64,000 nucleotides of DNA from Streptomyces sp. I05A-00742 (lineage in GTDB: Bacteria > Actinomycetota > Actinomycetes > Streptomycetales > Streptomycetaceae). Of the stretch, positions 50,501-60,552 are shown one piece after another. The notes below the pieces were generated by a model. That model did not search any database. It worked only from the letters and a program-made list of their open reading frames with translations, and was not told where the DNA came from. The DNA lies in contig NZ_JABETO010000011.1 in NCBI RefSeq assembly GCF_013055795.1, positions 128,387 through 192,386 of the forward strand, written 5' to 3'. Numbering within the stretch: the stretch's first letter is position 1; each line of letters opens with the position of its first letter. The position numbers and the translations under genes are program-made.

Positions 50501-50797
50501 GGCCTGGCGTTCTCCGGGCCGCTCGACGAGCACCGGCTGCGCCAGGCCCTCGCCCGCGGCACCTTCCCGGTGCCCGGTGAGCCCGCGGACGGCGAGGGCG
50601 GCTCCGCCCCCGGCGGCACCCTGCCGCCGCCCCTGGCCAAGGGCCTGGGCGGCGGGAAACGGGTGCTTGTCGGCGGCCCGGTTCCCGTCAACGTGATCAT
50701 GCCGTCGGGCGCCCGGGCCGGAGCCGCCGGGGGCGCGGGGGCGCTCGCCCATGCTCCATTGCGCTCAAATAGTGAGACGCCCATCCCACCCACTTGA
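47510..50797 (+). CDS. Membrane PAS-GGDEF protein with degenerate EAL domain
   Basis: This protein is 1095 aa from GTG 47510; ATG 47612 would remove 34 residues. A disordered Ala/Gly/Pro N-tail of about 120 residues precedes about ten membrane helices (about 127-450). A PAS domain follows at about 460-570 (VQGSSDVIMIAAPTGILRYV), then GGDEF with intact FGGDEFAALI (about 660). The C-terminal EAL domain (about 757-1017) has lost key residues: AVAAQARW instead of EAL, VRLS instead of VNxS, LDGFGSGY instead of DDFGTGY, LRLDR instead of LKIDR. It is thus a likely diguanylate cyclase with a non-catalytic EAL. From memory it corresponds to SCO5511. Confidence 0.87.
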   Translation: MTSLVYRPDRGLRRAPYGRSEVPHSRGATGDARPMDDQPDAAQAPAAGSAGLDTVAAATARPPAGGAAPSGPHGGPDPVAAGGGGPGALPGSARDGGAVTAQGAALPRRPAPAGGPGSGPAGASGVVSQLLLALVCGGYATGAAFGWGSPELATTMGDFGLSGAAVLAAVSCFWYARTRTTRFRPAWLLFAVSSGMAGFGNAVWGWYEVVLGQHVPSTSPADFAFLLFAPPAIIGLLVLARRPVTRAGWVCLALDSWLIGGSLLTLSWSLALAHTAHFAGETVAHAALSLAYPLLDIVLVSMVLALHFRRSSANRSAVNTAIAALALTVLCDALFTSPLLRENYRSGQILDAGWFAGYMLMAYAPWVAREQNATGGGAGRSVQQPSSRPIAGSLAALTPYLAAAVCTLGILYNVLDGHHVDRVVLFTGCTVVLALVVRQGIMLLDNISLTQELAQKENHFRSLVQGSSDVIMIAAPTGILRYVSPAAAGVYGREAEELVGSELASLIHPEDLGRVVHEVRRFLAAPPADEPTTRIECRFRSGDGDWLNVESTVNRHHGGLIFNSRDVTERVRLQAQLQHTAEHDPLTDLPNRSLFTKRVQQALAGRRMTDPGTAVLFIDLDGFKAVNDTVGHQAGDELLVQAARRLQESVRAGDSTARFGGDEFAALIIGDGTRDPAAREYRILEIADRLRLTLSQPYVVEGGTEVRVAASIGVAFAEPGITPGALMRNADLAMYRAKQAGKGRVELYAPQMQADVVRRAELATRLRTALHDGEFALLHQPVVELATGRVTAVAAQARWRSPQGILFTPAEFLRVADLDREEEGSRTAELGRWTLEKAVEQAERRRLAGHPVPVYVRLSAARLVDKALPAKHFESLLLRHGVPSGGLVLELTGGDPRVPLDELERRLASLRRFGVRVALDGFGSGYAAMGALRKLPIDILRLDRDLVDGVAESTRFHKITAGLLRIATELGMQSVAEGVDDPEQARVLRAMGCTHAQGLAFSGPLDEHRLRQALARGTFPVPGEPADGEGGSAPGGTLPPPLAKGLGGGKRVLVGGPVPVNVIMPSGARAGAAGGAGALAHAPLRSNSETPIPPT

Positions 50798-50830
50798 CAC
50801 CTCGCCCGTGACAGGGAGAGGGTCAATCCC

Positions 50831-50872
50831 ATGCGCACCCGAATTCTCGTACTTGGACAGCGCGTCGGCTGA
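50831..50872 (+). CDS. ilvB leader peptide
   Basis: This 13-codon ORF encodes [13 protein letters not shown], with GGGAGAGGG upstream. The run Ile-Leu-Val-Leu at residues 5-8 samples all three branched-chain amino acids, the hallmark of an ilv attenuator leader. It ends just before two hairpins and the poly-U terminator at 50913, ahead of ilvB. Starvation for these amino acids would stall the ribosome on the peptide. Confidence 0.88.
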   Translation: MRTRILVLGQRVG

Positions 50873-50946
50873 AGCAGGCCCCATCCACCGCCTGCTACCA
50901 CACCGGCGCGCTCCCCTCGCTTGCCTTACGGCACGAGGGGTTTTTT
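50873..50946 (+). promoter_or_regulatory. Transcription attenuator of ilvBNC
   Basis: AGCAGGC/GCCTGCT (50873-50896) forms a first hairpin immediately after the leader stop. CCCCTCG-ct-TGCC/GGCACGAGGGG (50913-50940) forms the terminator, followed by TTTTTT, a rare true intrinsic terminator in this GC-rich window. AGCGCG at 50859-50864, within the leader ORF, can pair with CGCGCT at 50907-50912 as an alternative. The structure regulates ilvB, ilvN and ilvC by branched-chain amino-acid supply. Confidence 0.85.
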
Positions 50947-51096
50947 GTTGCACCGATACCGCACCGACACCGCCCCCGAGACTCCACCGCCCACCAGAAC
51001 CGACCCTCCCGCAGTCCGGCCCGGCCGGCCGCGGCGGTTCCCCGAAGCAGTCCGTCGAAGCGTTCGTCCCCAGCAGTTCGAATCTCCGAGAAGAGA

Positions 51097-52965
51097 ATGT
51101 CGATGACCGAGCAGGCCACCGGGGCCCCCCATCCGCAACCGCGCTCCCGCGGCGGCGCGGCGCAGCAGCAGCCCGCCATCGTGGAGCCCGGCGTCACGGG
51201 CGCGCAGTCGCTCATCCGCTCGCTGGAGGAGGTCGGGGCCGACACCGTGTTCGGCATCCCCGGCGGTGCGATCCTCCCGGCGTACGACCCGATGCTGGAC
51301 TCCTCGAAGGTGCGTCACATCCTCGTCCGCCACGAGCAGGGCGCGGGCCACGCCGCCACCGGATACGCCCAGGCCACCGGCCGGGTCGGCGTCTGCATGG
51401 CGACCTCGGGACCCGGTGCCACCAACCTTGTGACGCCCATCGCGGACGCCCATATGGACTCGGTCCCGATGGTGGCCATCACCGGTCAGGTCTCGTCCAA
51501 GTCGATCGGCACGGACGCCTTCCAGGAGGCGGACATCTGCGGCATCACCATGCCGATCACCAAGCACAACTGGCTGGTCACGGACGCGGCGGAGATCCCG
51601 CGGACGATCGCCGAGGCGTTCCACGTCGCCTCCACAGGACGGCCCGGCCCGGTCCTGGTCGACATCGCCAAGGACGCCCTCCAGGCGCGCACCACCTTCG
51701 TCTGGCCGCCCCACACCGACCTGCCCGGCTACCGGCCCGTCACCAAGCCGCACGCCAAACAGATCCGCGAGGCCGCCAAACTGATCACCCAGGCGAAGCG
51801 GCCGGTGCTCTACGTCGGCGGCGGGGTGCTCAAGGCCCGTGCCACCGCCGAGCTCAAGGTCTTCGCCGAGCTGACCGGCGCGCCCGTCACCACCACCCTG
51901 ATGGCGCTCGGCGCCTTCCCGGACGGCCACCCGCAGCACATCGGCATGCCGGGCATGCACGGCTCGGTCGCCGCCGTCACCGCCCTCCAGAAGTCCGACC
52001 TGATCGTGGCCCTGGGCGCCCGCTTCGACGACCGCGTCACCGGCCGGCTCGACTCCTTCGCGCCGAACGCCAAGGTCGTCCACGCGGACATCGACCCCGC
52101 CGAGATCGGCAAGAACCGTGTCGCGGATGTGCCGATCGTCGGCGACGCCCGGGAGGTCCTGGCCGACCTGATCGTCGCCGTCCAGGCCGAGCACTCCGCC
52201 GGTCACACCGGCGACCTCACCGGCTGGTGGGGCGACATCGACCGCTGGCGCGAGACCTACCCGCTGGGCTACGACCGCCCCGAGGACGGCAGCCTCTCCC
52301 CGCAGCAGGTCATCCAGCGCATCGGGCAGCTCGCCCCGGAGAACACCGTCTACACCTCGGGCGTCGGCCAGCACCAGATGTGGGCCGCCCACTTCATCTC
52401 CTACGACCAGCCCGCCACCTGGCTCAACTCGGGGGGCGCGGGGACCATGGGCTACGCCGTCCCGGCCGCGATGGGCGCCAAGGTCGGTATGCCGGACCGC
52501 ACCGTGTGGGCGATCGACGGGGACGGCTGCTTCCAGATGACCAACCAGGAACTGGTCACCTGCGCCCTCAACAACATCCCGGTCAAGGTCGCCGTCATCA
52601 ACAACGGCTCCCTGGGCATGGTCCGCCAGTGGCAGACCCTCTTCTACAACGAGCGCTACTCCAACACCGTGCTGCACTCCGGCCCCGAGGCCGACGGCAA
52701 GCAGCCCTCCGCGGGCACCCGCGTCCCGGACTTCGTCAAGCTCGCCGAGGCCATGGGCTGCGTGGGCCTGCGCTGTGAGGACCCGGCGGAGCTGGACGCC
52801 GTCATCGAGCAGGCCAACGCGATCAACGACCGTCCGGTCGTGGTGGACTTCATCGTCCATCAGGACGCCATGGTCTGGCCGATGGTCGAGGCCGGCACGT
52901 CCAACGACCGGATCCTCGCCGCCCGCGGGGTCCGCCCCGACTTCGGCGACGTCGTCGACGACTGA
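51097..52965 (+). CDS. ilvB: Acetolactate synthase large (catalytic) subunit
   Basis: This 622-aa ThDP-dependent enzyme condenses pyruvate (or pyruvate and 2-ketobutyrate) in branched-chain amino acid synthesis. The catalytic Glu is in [16 protein letters not shown] (about residue 80). The FAD domain follows, then the ThDP motif [14 protein letters not shown] (about 475) ending in NN. A Gly/Ala/Gln-rich N-tail of about 25 residues is present. ATG 51097 follows GAAGAGA. Regulation is by the leader attenuator above and allosterically by the small subunit. Confidence 0.96.
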   Translation: MSMTEQATGAPHPQPRSRGGAAQQQPAIVEPGVTGAQSLIRSLEEVGADTVFGIPGGAILPAYDPMLDSSKVRHILVRHEQGAGHAATGYAQATGRVGVCMATSGPGATNLVTPIADAHMDSVPMVAITGQVSSKSIGTDAFQEADICGITMPITKHNWLVTDAAEIPRTIAEAFHVASTGRPGPVLVDIAKDALQARTTFVWPPHTDLPGYRPVTKPHAKQIREAAKLITQAKRPVLYVGGGVLKARATAELKVFAELTGAPVTTTLMALGAFPDGHPQHIGMPGMHGSVAAVTALQKSDLIVALGARFDDRVTGRLDSFAPNAKVVHADIDPAEIGKNRVADVPIVGDAREVLADLIVAVQAEHSAGHTGDLTGWWGDIDRWRETYPLGYDRPEDGSLSPQQVIQRIGQLAPENTVYTSGVGQHQMWAAHFISYDQPATWLNSGGAGTMGYAVPAAMGAKVGMPDRTVWAIDGDGCFQMTNQELVTCALNNIPVKVAVINNGSLGMVRQWQTLFYNERYSNTVLHSGPEADGKQPSAGTRVPDFVKLAEAMGCVGLRCEDPAELDAVIEQANAINDRPVVVDFIVHQDAMVWPMVEAGTSNDRILAARGVRPDFGDVVDD

Positions 52966-52988
52966 CACCAGGAGAGAGAAGACCGACC

Positions 52989-54612
<1,624 letters not shown>

Positions 54613-54622
54613 TCCCCTCCGC

Positions 54623-54651
54623 AGGGGCCGCGGCGACCTGCCGCGGCCCCT
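54623..54651 (+). terminator. Hairpin terminator of ilvBNC
   Basis: The perfect 12-bp stem AGGGGCCGCGGC and complement with a 5-nt loop lies 11 nt after ilvC. Confidence 0.85.
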
Positions 54652-54857
54652 AGGGGTGATCCTCGGGGAACCGCGCGGGGCGGCCGCCCGTCCGCCGATA
54701 CACTTCTCCGCAACAAAGCGCGTCAGGCTCACAGCGTCGTGCGTCTCCACGCGGCTGCGCCCCTTCACCGCCTGCGGCCGTCGGGACGGCCGTCTTGCCC
54801 CGTGGCCCCCCGCAGCACGGTCGGGAAACCCATGGACCAGTGAGGACTGAGGACCCC

Positions 54858-56462
54858 GTGAGCACTGCTTCGACCCGCAAACCCGTCGTACTCATCGCCG
54901 AGGAGCTCTCGCCCGCCACCGTCGACGCCCTCGGGCCGGACTTCGAGATCCGGCACTGCAACGGCGCCGACCGGGCCGACCTGCTGGCCTCCCTCGTGGA
55001 CGTCGACGCCATCCTGGTGCGCTCGGCCACCAAGGTCGACGCCGAGGCGGTCGCCGTCGCCAAGCGGCTGCGGGTCGTCGCCCGCGCCGGCGTGGGCCTC
55101 GACAACGTGGACGTCTCCGCCGCCACCAAGGCCGGCGTGATGGTCGTGAACGCCCCGACGTCCAACATCGTCACCGCCGCCGAGCTCGCCTGCGGCCTGC
55201 TCATCGCCACCGCCCGCAACATCCCCCAGGCCAACTTCGCGCTGCGGAACGGCGAGTGGAAGCGGTCGAAGTACACCGGCGTGGAGCTCTCCGAGAAGAC
55301 CCTCGGCGTGGTGGGCCTGGGCCGCATCGGCGTGCTCGTCGCCCAGCGCATGTCCGCCTTCGGTATGAAGGTCGTCGCCTACGACCCCTACGTCCAGCCG
55401 GCGCGCGCCGCGCAGATGGGCGTCAAGCTCTGCACGCTCGACGAGCTGCTGGAGACGGCCGACTTCATCACCGTCCACCTGCCCAAGACCCCGGAGACGC
55501 TCGGTCTGATCGGCGACGAGGCGCTCCGCAAGGTCAAGCCGTCCGTCCGCATCGTCAACGCCGCCCGCGGCGGCATCGTCGACGAGACCGCCCTCGCCGC
55601 CGCCCTGAAGGAAGGCCGCGTCGCGGGCGCGGGACTGGACGTCTACGCGACCGAGCCGTGCACCGACTCGCCCCTCTTCGAGTTCGACAACGTCGTGGCC
55701 ACCCCGCACCTGGGCGCCTCCACCGGTGAGGCCCAGGAGAAGGCCGGCATCGCCGTCGCCCGCTCCGTGCGGCTCGCGCTCGCCGGCGAGCTGGTGCCCG
55801 ACGCCGTCAATGTGCAGGGCGGCGTCATCGCCGAGGACGTCAAGCCCGCCCTGCCGCTCGCCGAGAAGCTGGGACGCATCTTCACGGCCCTGGCCGGCGA
55901 GGTAGCGCTCCGGCTCGACGTCGAGGTGTACGGCGAGCTCACCCAGCACGACGTCAAGGTGCTCGAACTCTCCGCCCTCAAGGGCGTCTTCGAGGACATC
56001 GTCGACGAGACCGTCTCCTACGTGAACGCCCCCCTCTTCGCCCAGGAGCGCGGCGTCGAGGTCCGCCTCACCACCGGCTCCGAGTCCACCGAGCACCGCA
56101 ACGTCGTCACCGTCCGCGGCACCCTCTCCGGCGGCGACGAGGTCTCCATCTCCGGCACCCTCGCCGGCCCCAAGCACCTCCAGAAGATCGTCGCCGTCGG
56201 TGAGAAGGACGTCGATCTCGCTCTCGCCGACCACATGGCCTTCCTTCGCTATGTGGACCGGCCCGGTGTCGTCGGCACGATCGGCCGCATCCTCGGCGAG
56301 GCCGGTATCAACATCGCGGGGATGCAGGTGTCGCGGGCGACTGAGGGGGGCGAGGCGCTCGTCGCTCTCACGGTTGACGAGTCGATTCCGCTGCCGGTGC
56401 TTGCGGAGATCGCGGATGAGATCGGGGCGGCGTCGGCGCGGGCGGTGAACTTGACGGATTAG
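54858..56462 (+). CDS. serA: D-3-phosphoglycerate dehydrogenase
   Basis: This 534-aa enzyme catalyses the first step of serine synthesis. The start is GTG 54858; the frame is open from 54795, but the extra residues are not family-like. The NAD site is LGVVGLGRIGVLVAQRM (about residues 150-166). The catalytic Arg lies in NAARGGIVDETAL, Glu in ATEPCTDSPLFE, and His in ATPHLGAST. The long C-terminal intervening domain and ACT domain (about 455-530, RPGVVGTIGRILGEAGINIA) match the actinobacterial long form, feedback-controlled by serine. Its 3' end adjoins the repeat at 56500. Confidence 0.95.
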   Translation: MSTASTRKPVVLIAEELSPATVDALGPDFEIRHCNGADRADLLASLVDVDAILVRSATKVDAEAVAVAKRLRVVARAGVGLDNVDVSAATKAGVMVVNAPTSNIVTAAELACGLLIATARNIPQANFALRNGEWKRSKYTGVELSEKTLGVVGLGRIGVLVAQRMSAFGMKVVAYDPYVQPARAAQMGVKLCTLDELLETADFITVHLPKTPETLGLIGDEALRKVKPSVRIVNAARGGIVDETALAAALKEGRVAGAGLDVYATEPCTDSPLFEFDNVVATPHLGASTGEAQEKAGIAVARSVRLALAGELVPDAVNVQGGVIAEDVKPALPLAEKLGRIFTALAGEVALRLDVEVYGELTQHDVKVLELSALKGVFEDIVDETVSYVNAPLFAQERGVEVRLTTGSESTEHRNVVTVRGTLSGGDEVSISGTLAGPKHLQKIVAVGEKDVDLALADHMAFLRYVDRPGVVGTIGRILGEAGINIAGMQVSRATEGGEALVALTVDESIPLPVLAEIADEIGAASARAVNLTD

Positions 56463-56499
56463 GGGGCGCTGCGCGGGCGGTGCCCCGGGCCCGCGTGGC

Positions 56500-56631
56500 A
56501 AGCGGCTTCGCCGCTTTGTCCTCAAACGCCGGACGGGCTGAGACAGCCCGTCCGGCGTTTGAGGACAGCGCGCGCAGCGCGCTTCTGGGGGTGCGGGGGC
56601 TTGCCCCCTCAAGAAACGGTGAAAGGGCGGG
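56500..56631. repeat. Composite intergenic repeat, copy 3 (full palindrome, inverted)
   Basis: The core 56518-56566 is the same perfect 22-bp stem as copy 2 with a GAGAC loop. It is followed by GCGCGCAGCGCGCTTCTGGG and CAAGAAACGGTGAAAGGGCG. Relative to copy 2 the whole unit is inverted. The MFS gene stop codon (56609-56611) falls inside it, so the last nine or so residues of that protein are encoded by repeat DNA. Confidence 0.88.
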
Positions 56632-58162
56632 GCTGGGGCACCTCCACCTGTGCCGCCTCCGCGCACCCGCGCAAAGCCCGCGCCGCCACCGCCGCCCCCA
56701 CGACCAGCACCACAACCGCCCCCACGGCAGCCACGTGCATGCCATGCACAAACGCCTCCCGCGCAGCCGACAGCACCGCGTCCCCCGTACGCCCCGGCAG
56801 ACGGGCAGCCACCACCGCCGCACCAGTCACCGTCTCACGCACCGCCTCCAGTTGGCCGTGCGGCAGCGCAGGGGAGACCGCGTCGGTCACATCCCGCCGG
56901 TAGACCGCCATCCCGACGCTGCCGAAGACGGCCATGCCGAGGGCCCCGCCGAACTCCTGCCCGGTCTCCAGCAGCGAGGCGGCCGAGCCGGCCTTCTCCG
57001 GAGGCGTGGCGGCAAGGGCCAGGTCCGAGACCAGAGCCATCACCGTGACGATGCCGCAGGCGATGACCGCGCAGGAGATCAGCGTGAGCGTCAACGAGCG
57101 CGTACCGATGCCGAGCAGCAGGGCGAAGCCACCCGCGGCAACCACGAAGCCGGAGGCGATCACGTAGGCCCGGTCCACACGCTGGGCCAGAACAGTGGCC
57201 AGCGGCCCCGCCACACCCACGGCGAGGGAGGGGAGGGAGCCCCAGAGGGCGGCCTCCAGAGGCCCCTTGCCGAGGACGGACTGGAGGTACTGCGTGGTGA
57301 AGTACGAGGAGCCCATCATGGCGAACATCGCGAGGGTGTTGAGGCCGATGCCCGCCCCGAAGGCACGGTGCCGGAACAGCTCGCGGCTGATCATCGTCCC
57401 CCGGCCACGACGCTGCCGCCGGACGAACGCGGCACCGAGCACCAGCCCGGCGACCAGGCACAGCAGCCGCGGGAGGCTGAAGCCGTCGGCTGCCATCTCC
57501 TTGACGCCGTAGATCGTGGGCAGCACGGCGCCCATCGACAGCAGCACGCCCGGCGCGTCGAAGCGGCCCGGCCGCGGGTCCTTGAACTCCGGGACGAGGA
57601 GCGGCGCGCAGACCAGCAGCAGCACCATGGCGGGCACGTTCACCAGGAAGACCGAACCCCACCAGAAGTGCCTGAGCATCACCCCGCCGGCCACCGAGCC
57701 GAGGGCGATGCCGCCGGCCATGGCCGCGGACCAGATGCCGATGGCCTTGGTGCGCTGCGCGTCGTCGCGGAACATGTTGCGCACCAGCCCCATCGTGCTC
57801 GGCATCAGCGTCGCACCGCCGATGCCCAGGACGAACCGCGCCGCGATCAGCGTCTCGGCGCTCTGCGCGTAGGCCGCGGCCACGGAGGCCGCGCCGAAGG
57901 CGGCGGCACCCAGCAGCAGGAGCTTGCGGCGGCCGATCCGGTCGCCGAGCGAACCCATCGTGATCAGCAGCCCGGCGAGGGCGAACGCGTAGCTGTCGAA
58001 GATCCAGAGCTGCTGGGTGCTGCTCGCGCCCAGGTCCCGGGTGATTTCGGGGACGGCGAAGAAGAGGACGGAGGTGTCCATGGAGACAAGGAGGAGAGGC
58101 AGCAGGAGGACGACAAAGGCGGTCCACTCCCTGCGCCCGGCACGGGGGCTGGGGTTCGTCAT
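56609..58162 (-). CDS. DHA2-family MFS exporter
   Basis: This 517-aa transporter has about 14 membrane helices. Visible marks are LLLVSMDTSVLFFAVPEI (helix 1), QQLWIFDSYAFALAGLLI, the motif A type GSLGDRIGRRKLLLLG (about 75-90) and a motif C type AGGIALGSVAGG. ATG 58162 is preceded on the minus strand by TACATT plus 7 nt, a leaderless layout. It is divergent from a TetR gene and shares its palindromic operator, so it is probably a TetR-repressed drug or metabolite exporter. The C-terminal residues PQPRPFTVS come from the repeat element. Confidence 0.9.
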   Translation of the reverse strand: MTNPSPRAGRREWTAFVVLLLPLLLVSMDTSVLFFAVPEITRDLGASSTQQLWIFDSYAFALAGLLITMGSLGDRIGRRKLLLLGAAAFGAASVAAAYAQSAETLIAARFVLGIGGATLMPSTMGLVRNMFRDDAQRTKAIGIWSAAMAGGIALGSVAGGVMLRHFWWGSVFLVNVPAMVLLLVCAPLLVPEFKDPRPGRFDAPGVLLSMGAVLPTIYGVKEMAADGFSLPRLLCLVAGLVLGAAFVRRQRRGRGTMISRELFRHRAFGAGIGLNTLAMFAMMGSSYFTTQYLQSVLGKGPLEAALWGSLPSLAVGVAGPLATVLAQRVDRAYVIASGFVVAAGGFALLLGIGTRSLTLTLISCAVIACGIVTVMALVSDLALAATPPEKAGSAASLLETGQEFGGALGMAVFGSVGMAVYRRDVTDAVSPALPHGQLEAVRETVTGAAVVAARLPGRTGDAVLSAAREAFVHGMHVAAVGAVVVLVVGAAVAARALRGCAEAAQVEVPQPRPFTVS

Positions 58163-58180
58163 GGGCAGGAATGTACACAC

Positions 58181-58215
58181 GTCTTAAACGCTTGTCTATG
58201 ACGCTTGTTTAAGAC
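58181..58215. promoter_or_regulatory. TetR operator between divergent MFS and TetR genes
   Basis: GTCTTAAAC (58181-58189) and GTTTAAGAC (58207-58215) are perfect 9-bp inverted arms 17 bp apart. Inside lies the direct repeat ACGCTTGT at 58188 and 58201. The array overlaps the upstream promoter region of the MFS gene (-10 TACATT rev. at 58170-58175). Confidence 0.7.
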
Positions 58216-58258
58216 GGGCGTCCATGACATGCGTATGGAACGCGGCTAGGCTTCCCGC

Positions 58259-58852
58259 ATGGGACATCGCGAAGATCTGCTCGAAGGCGCCAAGCGCTGC
58301 CTCCTGGAGAAGGGCTGGGTGCGCACCACCGCGCGCGACATCGTGGCGGCCTCGGGGGCCAACCTGGCCTCGATCGGTTACCACTACGGCTCCAAGGAGG
58401 CGCTGATGATGGCCGCCTTCATCCAGCTGACGGAGGAGTGGGGCGAGAAGGTCGGCCGGGCGCTGGCCGCCGGAGCGGATCCCGCCGCCTCGCACGACGA
58501 GCGGATGGCGGCCTGCTGGGACTCGCTGCTGGAGGGCTTCTCGACGGACCAGGCGTTCTGGGCCGCCCAGTTCGAGATGATCGGTCAGTTGCCCAACCGG
58601 CCCGAGCTGCGGGAGCGGTTCGCCGCGGTGCTGCCGAGCGGCCGCGAGGGCATCGTGGCGATCTTCGAGGGGGTCGAGGACGATGATGTGCCCGAGGTCG
58701 CGGCGCGCACCGTCGGCTCCGTCATCCACGCCCTGTTCATCGGCCTGTGGGTGCAGTGGCTCATCGATCCGGAGATCGCGCCGCGTGGCAAGGACATCGT
58801 CGAGGGCATGCGGCGCATCGTCGCGGGACGGGTTCTGGACGCCGCCGGTTAG
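58259..58852 (+). CDS. TetR-family regulator (exporter repressor)
   Basis: This 197-aa repressor has an HTH at about residues 8-55: EDLLEGAKRCLLEKGWVRTT, RDIVAASGANLASIGYHYGS. The C-terminal domain is helical with FIGLWVQWLIDPEIAP. ATG 58259 follows TAGGCT plus exactly 6 nt, so the mRNA is probably leaderless. It is divergent from the DHA2 exporter, the likely target. Confidence 0.9.
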   Translation: MGHREDLLEGAKRCLLEKGWVRTTARDIVAASGANLASIGYHYGSKEALMMAAFIQLTEEWGEKVGRALAAGADPAASHDERMAACWDSLLEGFSTDQAFWAAQFEMIGQLPNRPELRERFAAVLPSGREGIVAIFEGVEDDDVPEVAARTVGSVIHALFIGLWVQWLIDPEIAPRGKDIVEGMRRIVAGRVLDAAG

Positions 58853-58969
58853 CGGCCGGCCGTGCGTCGGGGGACGTGGCCGGAATGCGGTGGCGCGTCA
58901 TGGACGGAGGCGGAGCCCTCCGTTCTAATGGTTGCCCAAGGATACTAGTCCGCTTGCCGGAGGTCAGTC

Positions 58970-60205
58970 ATGACCGAGACCGCGCACCACGCCCCCGCCA
59001 CCCCACCGGCCCCGACCGCCACCGCCACCACCGCCCCCGCATGGCCGCAGGACCGCACCTGCCCGTACCACCCGGCCGCCGGCCAGGCCCCCTCCGCCGC
59101 GGACCGCCCGCTCTCCCGCGTGACCCTCTTCGACGGCCGCGAGGTCTGGTACGTCACCGGCCACGCCGAGGTCCGCGCCCTCCTCACCGATCCCCGCCTC
59201 TCCGCCGACCGGCAGCACCCGGACTTCCCGGTCGCCGTGCCGCGCCAGGCCGAGCAGGGCATCCGGTCCCTGACCCTGCTCGGCGTCGACGACCCCCGCC
59301 ACAACCGGCAGCGCCGGATGCTCATCCCGGGCTTCGGCCTCCAGCGGATCGCGGCCATGCGCCCGGGCATCCAACGGGTCGTGGACGACCTCCTCGACCG
59401 CATGCTGGCCGCCGGCCCCGGAGCCGACCTCGTGTCGGCGTACGCCCTCCCCGTCCCGTCCATGGTCATCTGTTCCCTGCTCGGCATCCCGTACGAGGAT
59501 CACGAGCTGTTCGAGAGCCGGTCCCGGCAACTGCTGGTCGCCGAGACCGTGGAAGAGGCCGGCGAGGCCAGGGACGAACTCCGCGCGTACCTCCGGCGAC
59601 TGCTCGACCGGAAGCGGGACGAGCCGGGCGACGGTCTGCTCGACACCCTCCTCGCGGACCGGTCCGGCGTCCTGGACCGGGAGGAACTCGTCTCCATGGG
59701 ACTGCTCCTGCTGATCGCCGGGCACGAGACCACGTCCAACATGATCTCCCTCGGCACCTACACCCTGCTCCGCCACCCCGCGCAACTGGCCGCGCTGCGC
59801 GCCGATCCGGAGCTGATGCGCGGCGCGGTCGAGGAACTGCTGCGCTACCTCTCCATCGCCGACTCGCTGGTGCGGGTGGCCGTCGAGGAGATCGAGGCCG
59901 GCGGTGAGACCATCCGGGTCGGTGACGGCGTCCTCCTCGCCACCCCGGAGGCCAACCGCGACGCGGCCGCCTACGACGACCCCGACGTCCTCGACCTGCG
60001 CCGCTCCGCCCGTCACCACGTGGCGTTCGGGTACGGCATCCACCAGTGCCTGGGCCAGAACCTGGCCCGGGCCGAGCTGGAAATCGCCTTCTCGTCCCTT
60101 TTCGCCCGTATCCCGACGCTACGGCTCGCCGTTGCCCCGGATGAGGTGCCCGTCAAGCCCGGCGGCACCGTGCAAGGACTGTTCGCCCTCCCGGTCACCT
60201 GGTGA
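58970..60205 (+). CDS. Cytochrome P450 (CYP105-like)
   Basis: This 411-aa haem monooxygenase starts at ATG 58970 with GGAGG upstream. Motifs are I-helix LLLIAGHETTSNM (about residue 245), ExxR within EELLRYLS (about 287) and the haem loop FGYGIHQCLGQNLARAE with the thiolate Cys at about 360. The N-terminal 35 residues are Ala/Pro/Thr-rich and the SADRQHPDFP block is typical of CYP105. A 3Fe-4S ferredoxin gene follows by 19 bp and would be its electron donor. No reductase is adjacent. It could hydroxylate a xenobiotic or a natural product. Confidence 0.92.
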   Translation: MTETAHHAPATPPAPTATATTAPAWPQDRTCPYHPAAGQAPSAADRPLSRVTLFDGREVWYVTGHAEVRALLTDPRLSADRQHPDFPVAVPRQAEQGIRSLTLLGVDDPRHNRQRRMLIPGFGLQRIAAMRPGIQRVVDDLLDRMLAAGPGADLVSAYALPVPSMVICSLLGIPYEDHELFESRSRQLLVAETVEEAGEARDELRAYLRRLLDRKRDEPGDGLLDTLLADRSGVLDREELVSMGLLLLIAGHETTSNMISLGTYTLLRHPAQLAALRADPELMRGAVEELLRYLSIADSLVRVAVEEIEAGGETIRVGDGVLLATPEANRDAAAYDDPDVLDLRRSARHHVAFGYGIHQCLGQNLARAELEIAFSSLFARIPTLRLAVAPDEVPVKPGGTVQGLFALPVTW

Positions 60206-60224
60206 CCGCAGAACGGAGTACCCC

Positions 60225-60416
60225 ATGCCCGTCAGCATCGATTCGGACCTGTGCATCGGCTCGGGTCAGTGCGCCCTCACCGCCCCCGGCGTCTTCGACA
60301 CGGACGACGACGGCTTCGGCGTCGTCCGGCCCGGCGGCGAGGACGGCGCGGACCCCATGGTGAAGGAGGCGGTGCGGGCCTGTCCGGTACAGGCGATCGC
60401 CCTCGTCGAGGACTGA
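60225..60416 (+). CDS. 3Fe-4S ferredoxin partner of the P450
   Basis: This 63-aa acidic ferredoxin has Cys residues in DLCIGSGQCAL (C-x5-C) and ACPVQAI (C-P), which bind a single 3Fe-4S cluster. It starts at ATG 60225 after CGGAG. The CYP105-ferredoxin pair is a standard Streptomyces unit; electrons must come from a ferredoxin reductase elsewhere. Confidence 0.92.
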   Translation: MPVSIDSDLCIGSGQCALTAPGVFDTDDDGFGVVRPGGEDGADPMVKEAVRACPVQAIALVED

Positions 60417-60478
60417 GGACCCGGGCCTGAGGACGCGAGGCCCGAGGGCGCGAGAACCTAGGACACGAGAACCGAGGA

Positions 60479-60516
60479 CGCCCCGCCTCCCGGCCGAACA
60501 TCCGGGAAGCGGGGCG
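60479..60516. terminator. Bidirectional hairpin
   Basis: CGCCCCGC-c-TCCCGG and CCGGGA-a-GCGGGGCG give 14 pairs with one mismatch and an 8-nt loop. It lies between the ferredoxin gene and the convergent serine-hydrolase gene. Upstream, 60420-60480 has degenerate GAGGACGCGAG-type repeats. Confidence 0.8.
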
Positions 60517-60552
60517 CCGGGTCAACGGCTCACCGGCTCACCGGGGCGCCGG

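Noticed and set aside
48518..50752. 744-aa ORF on the minus strand
   Set aside because: Antisense of the PAS-GGDEF gene with clear motifs.
56480..58201. 573-aa ORF on the plus strand
   Set aside because: Antisense of the MFS exporter; no membrane segments or motifs.
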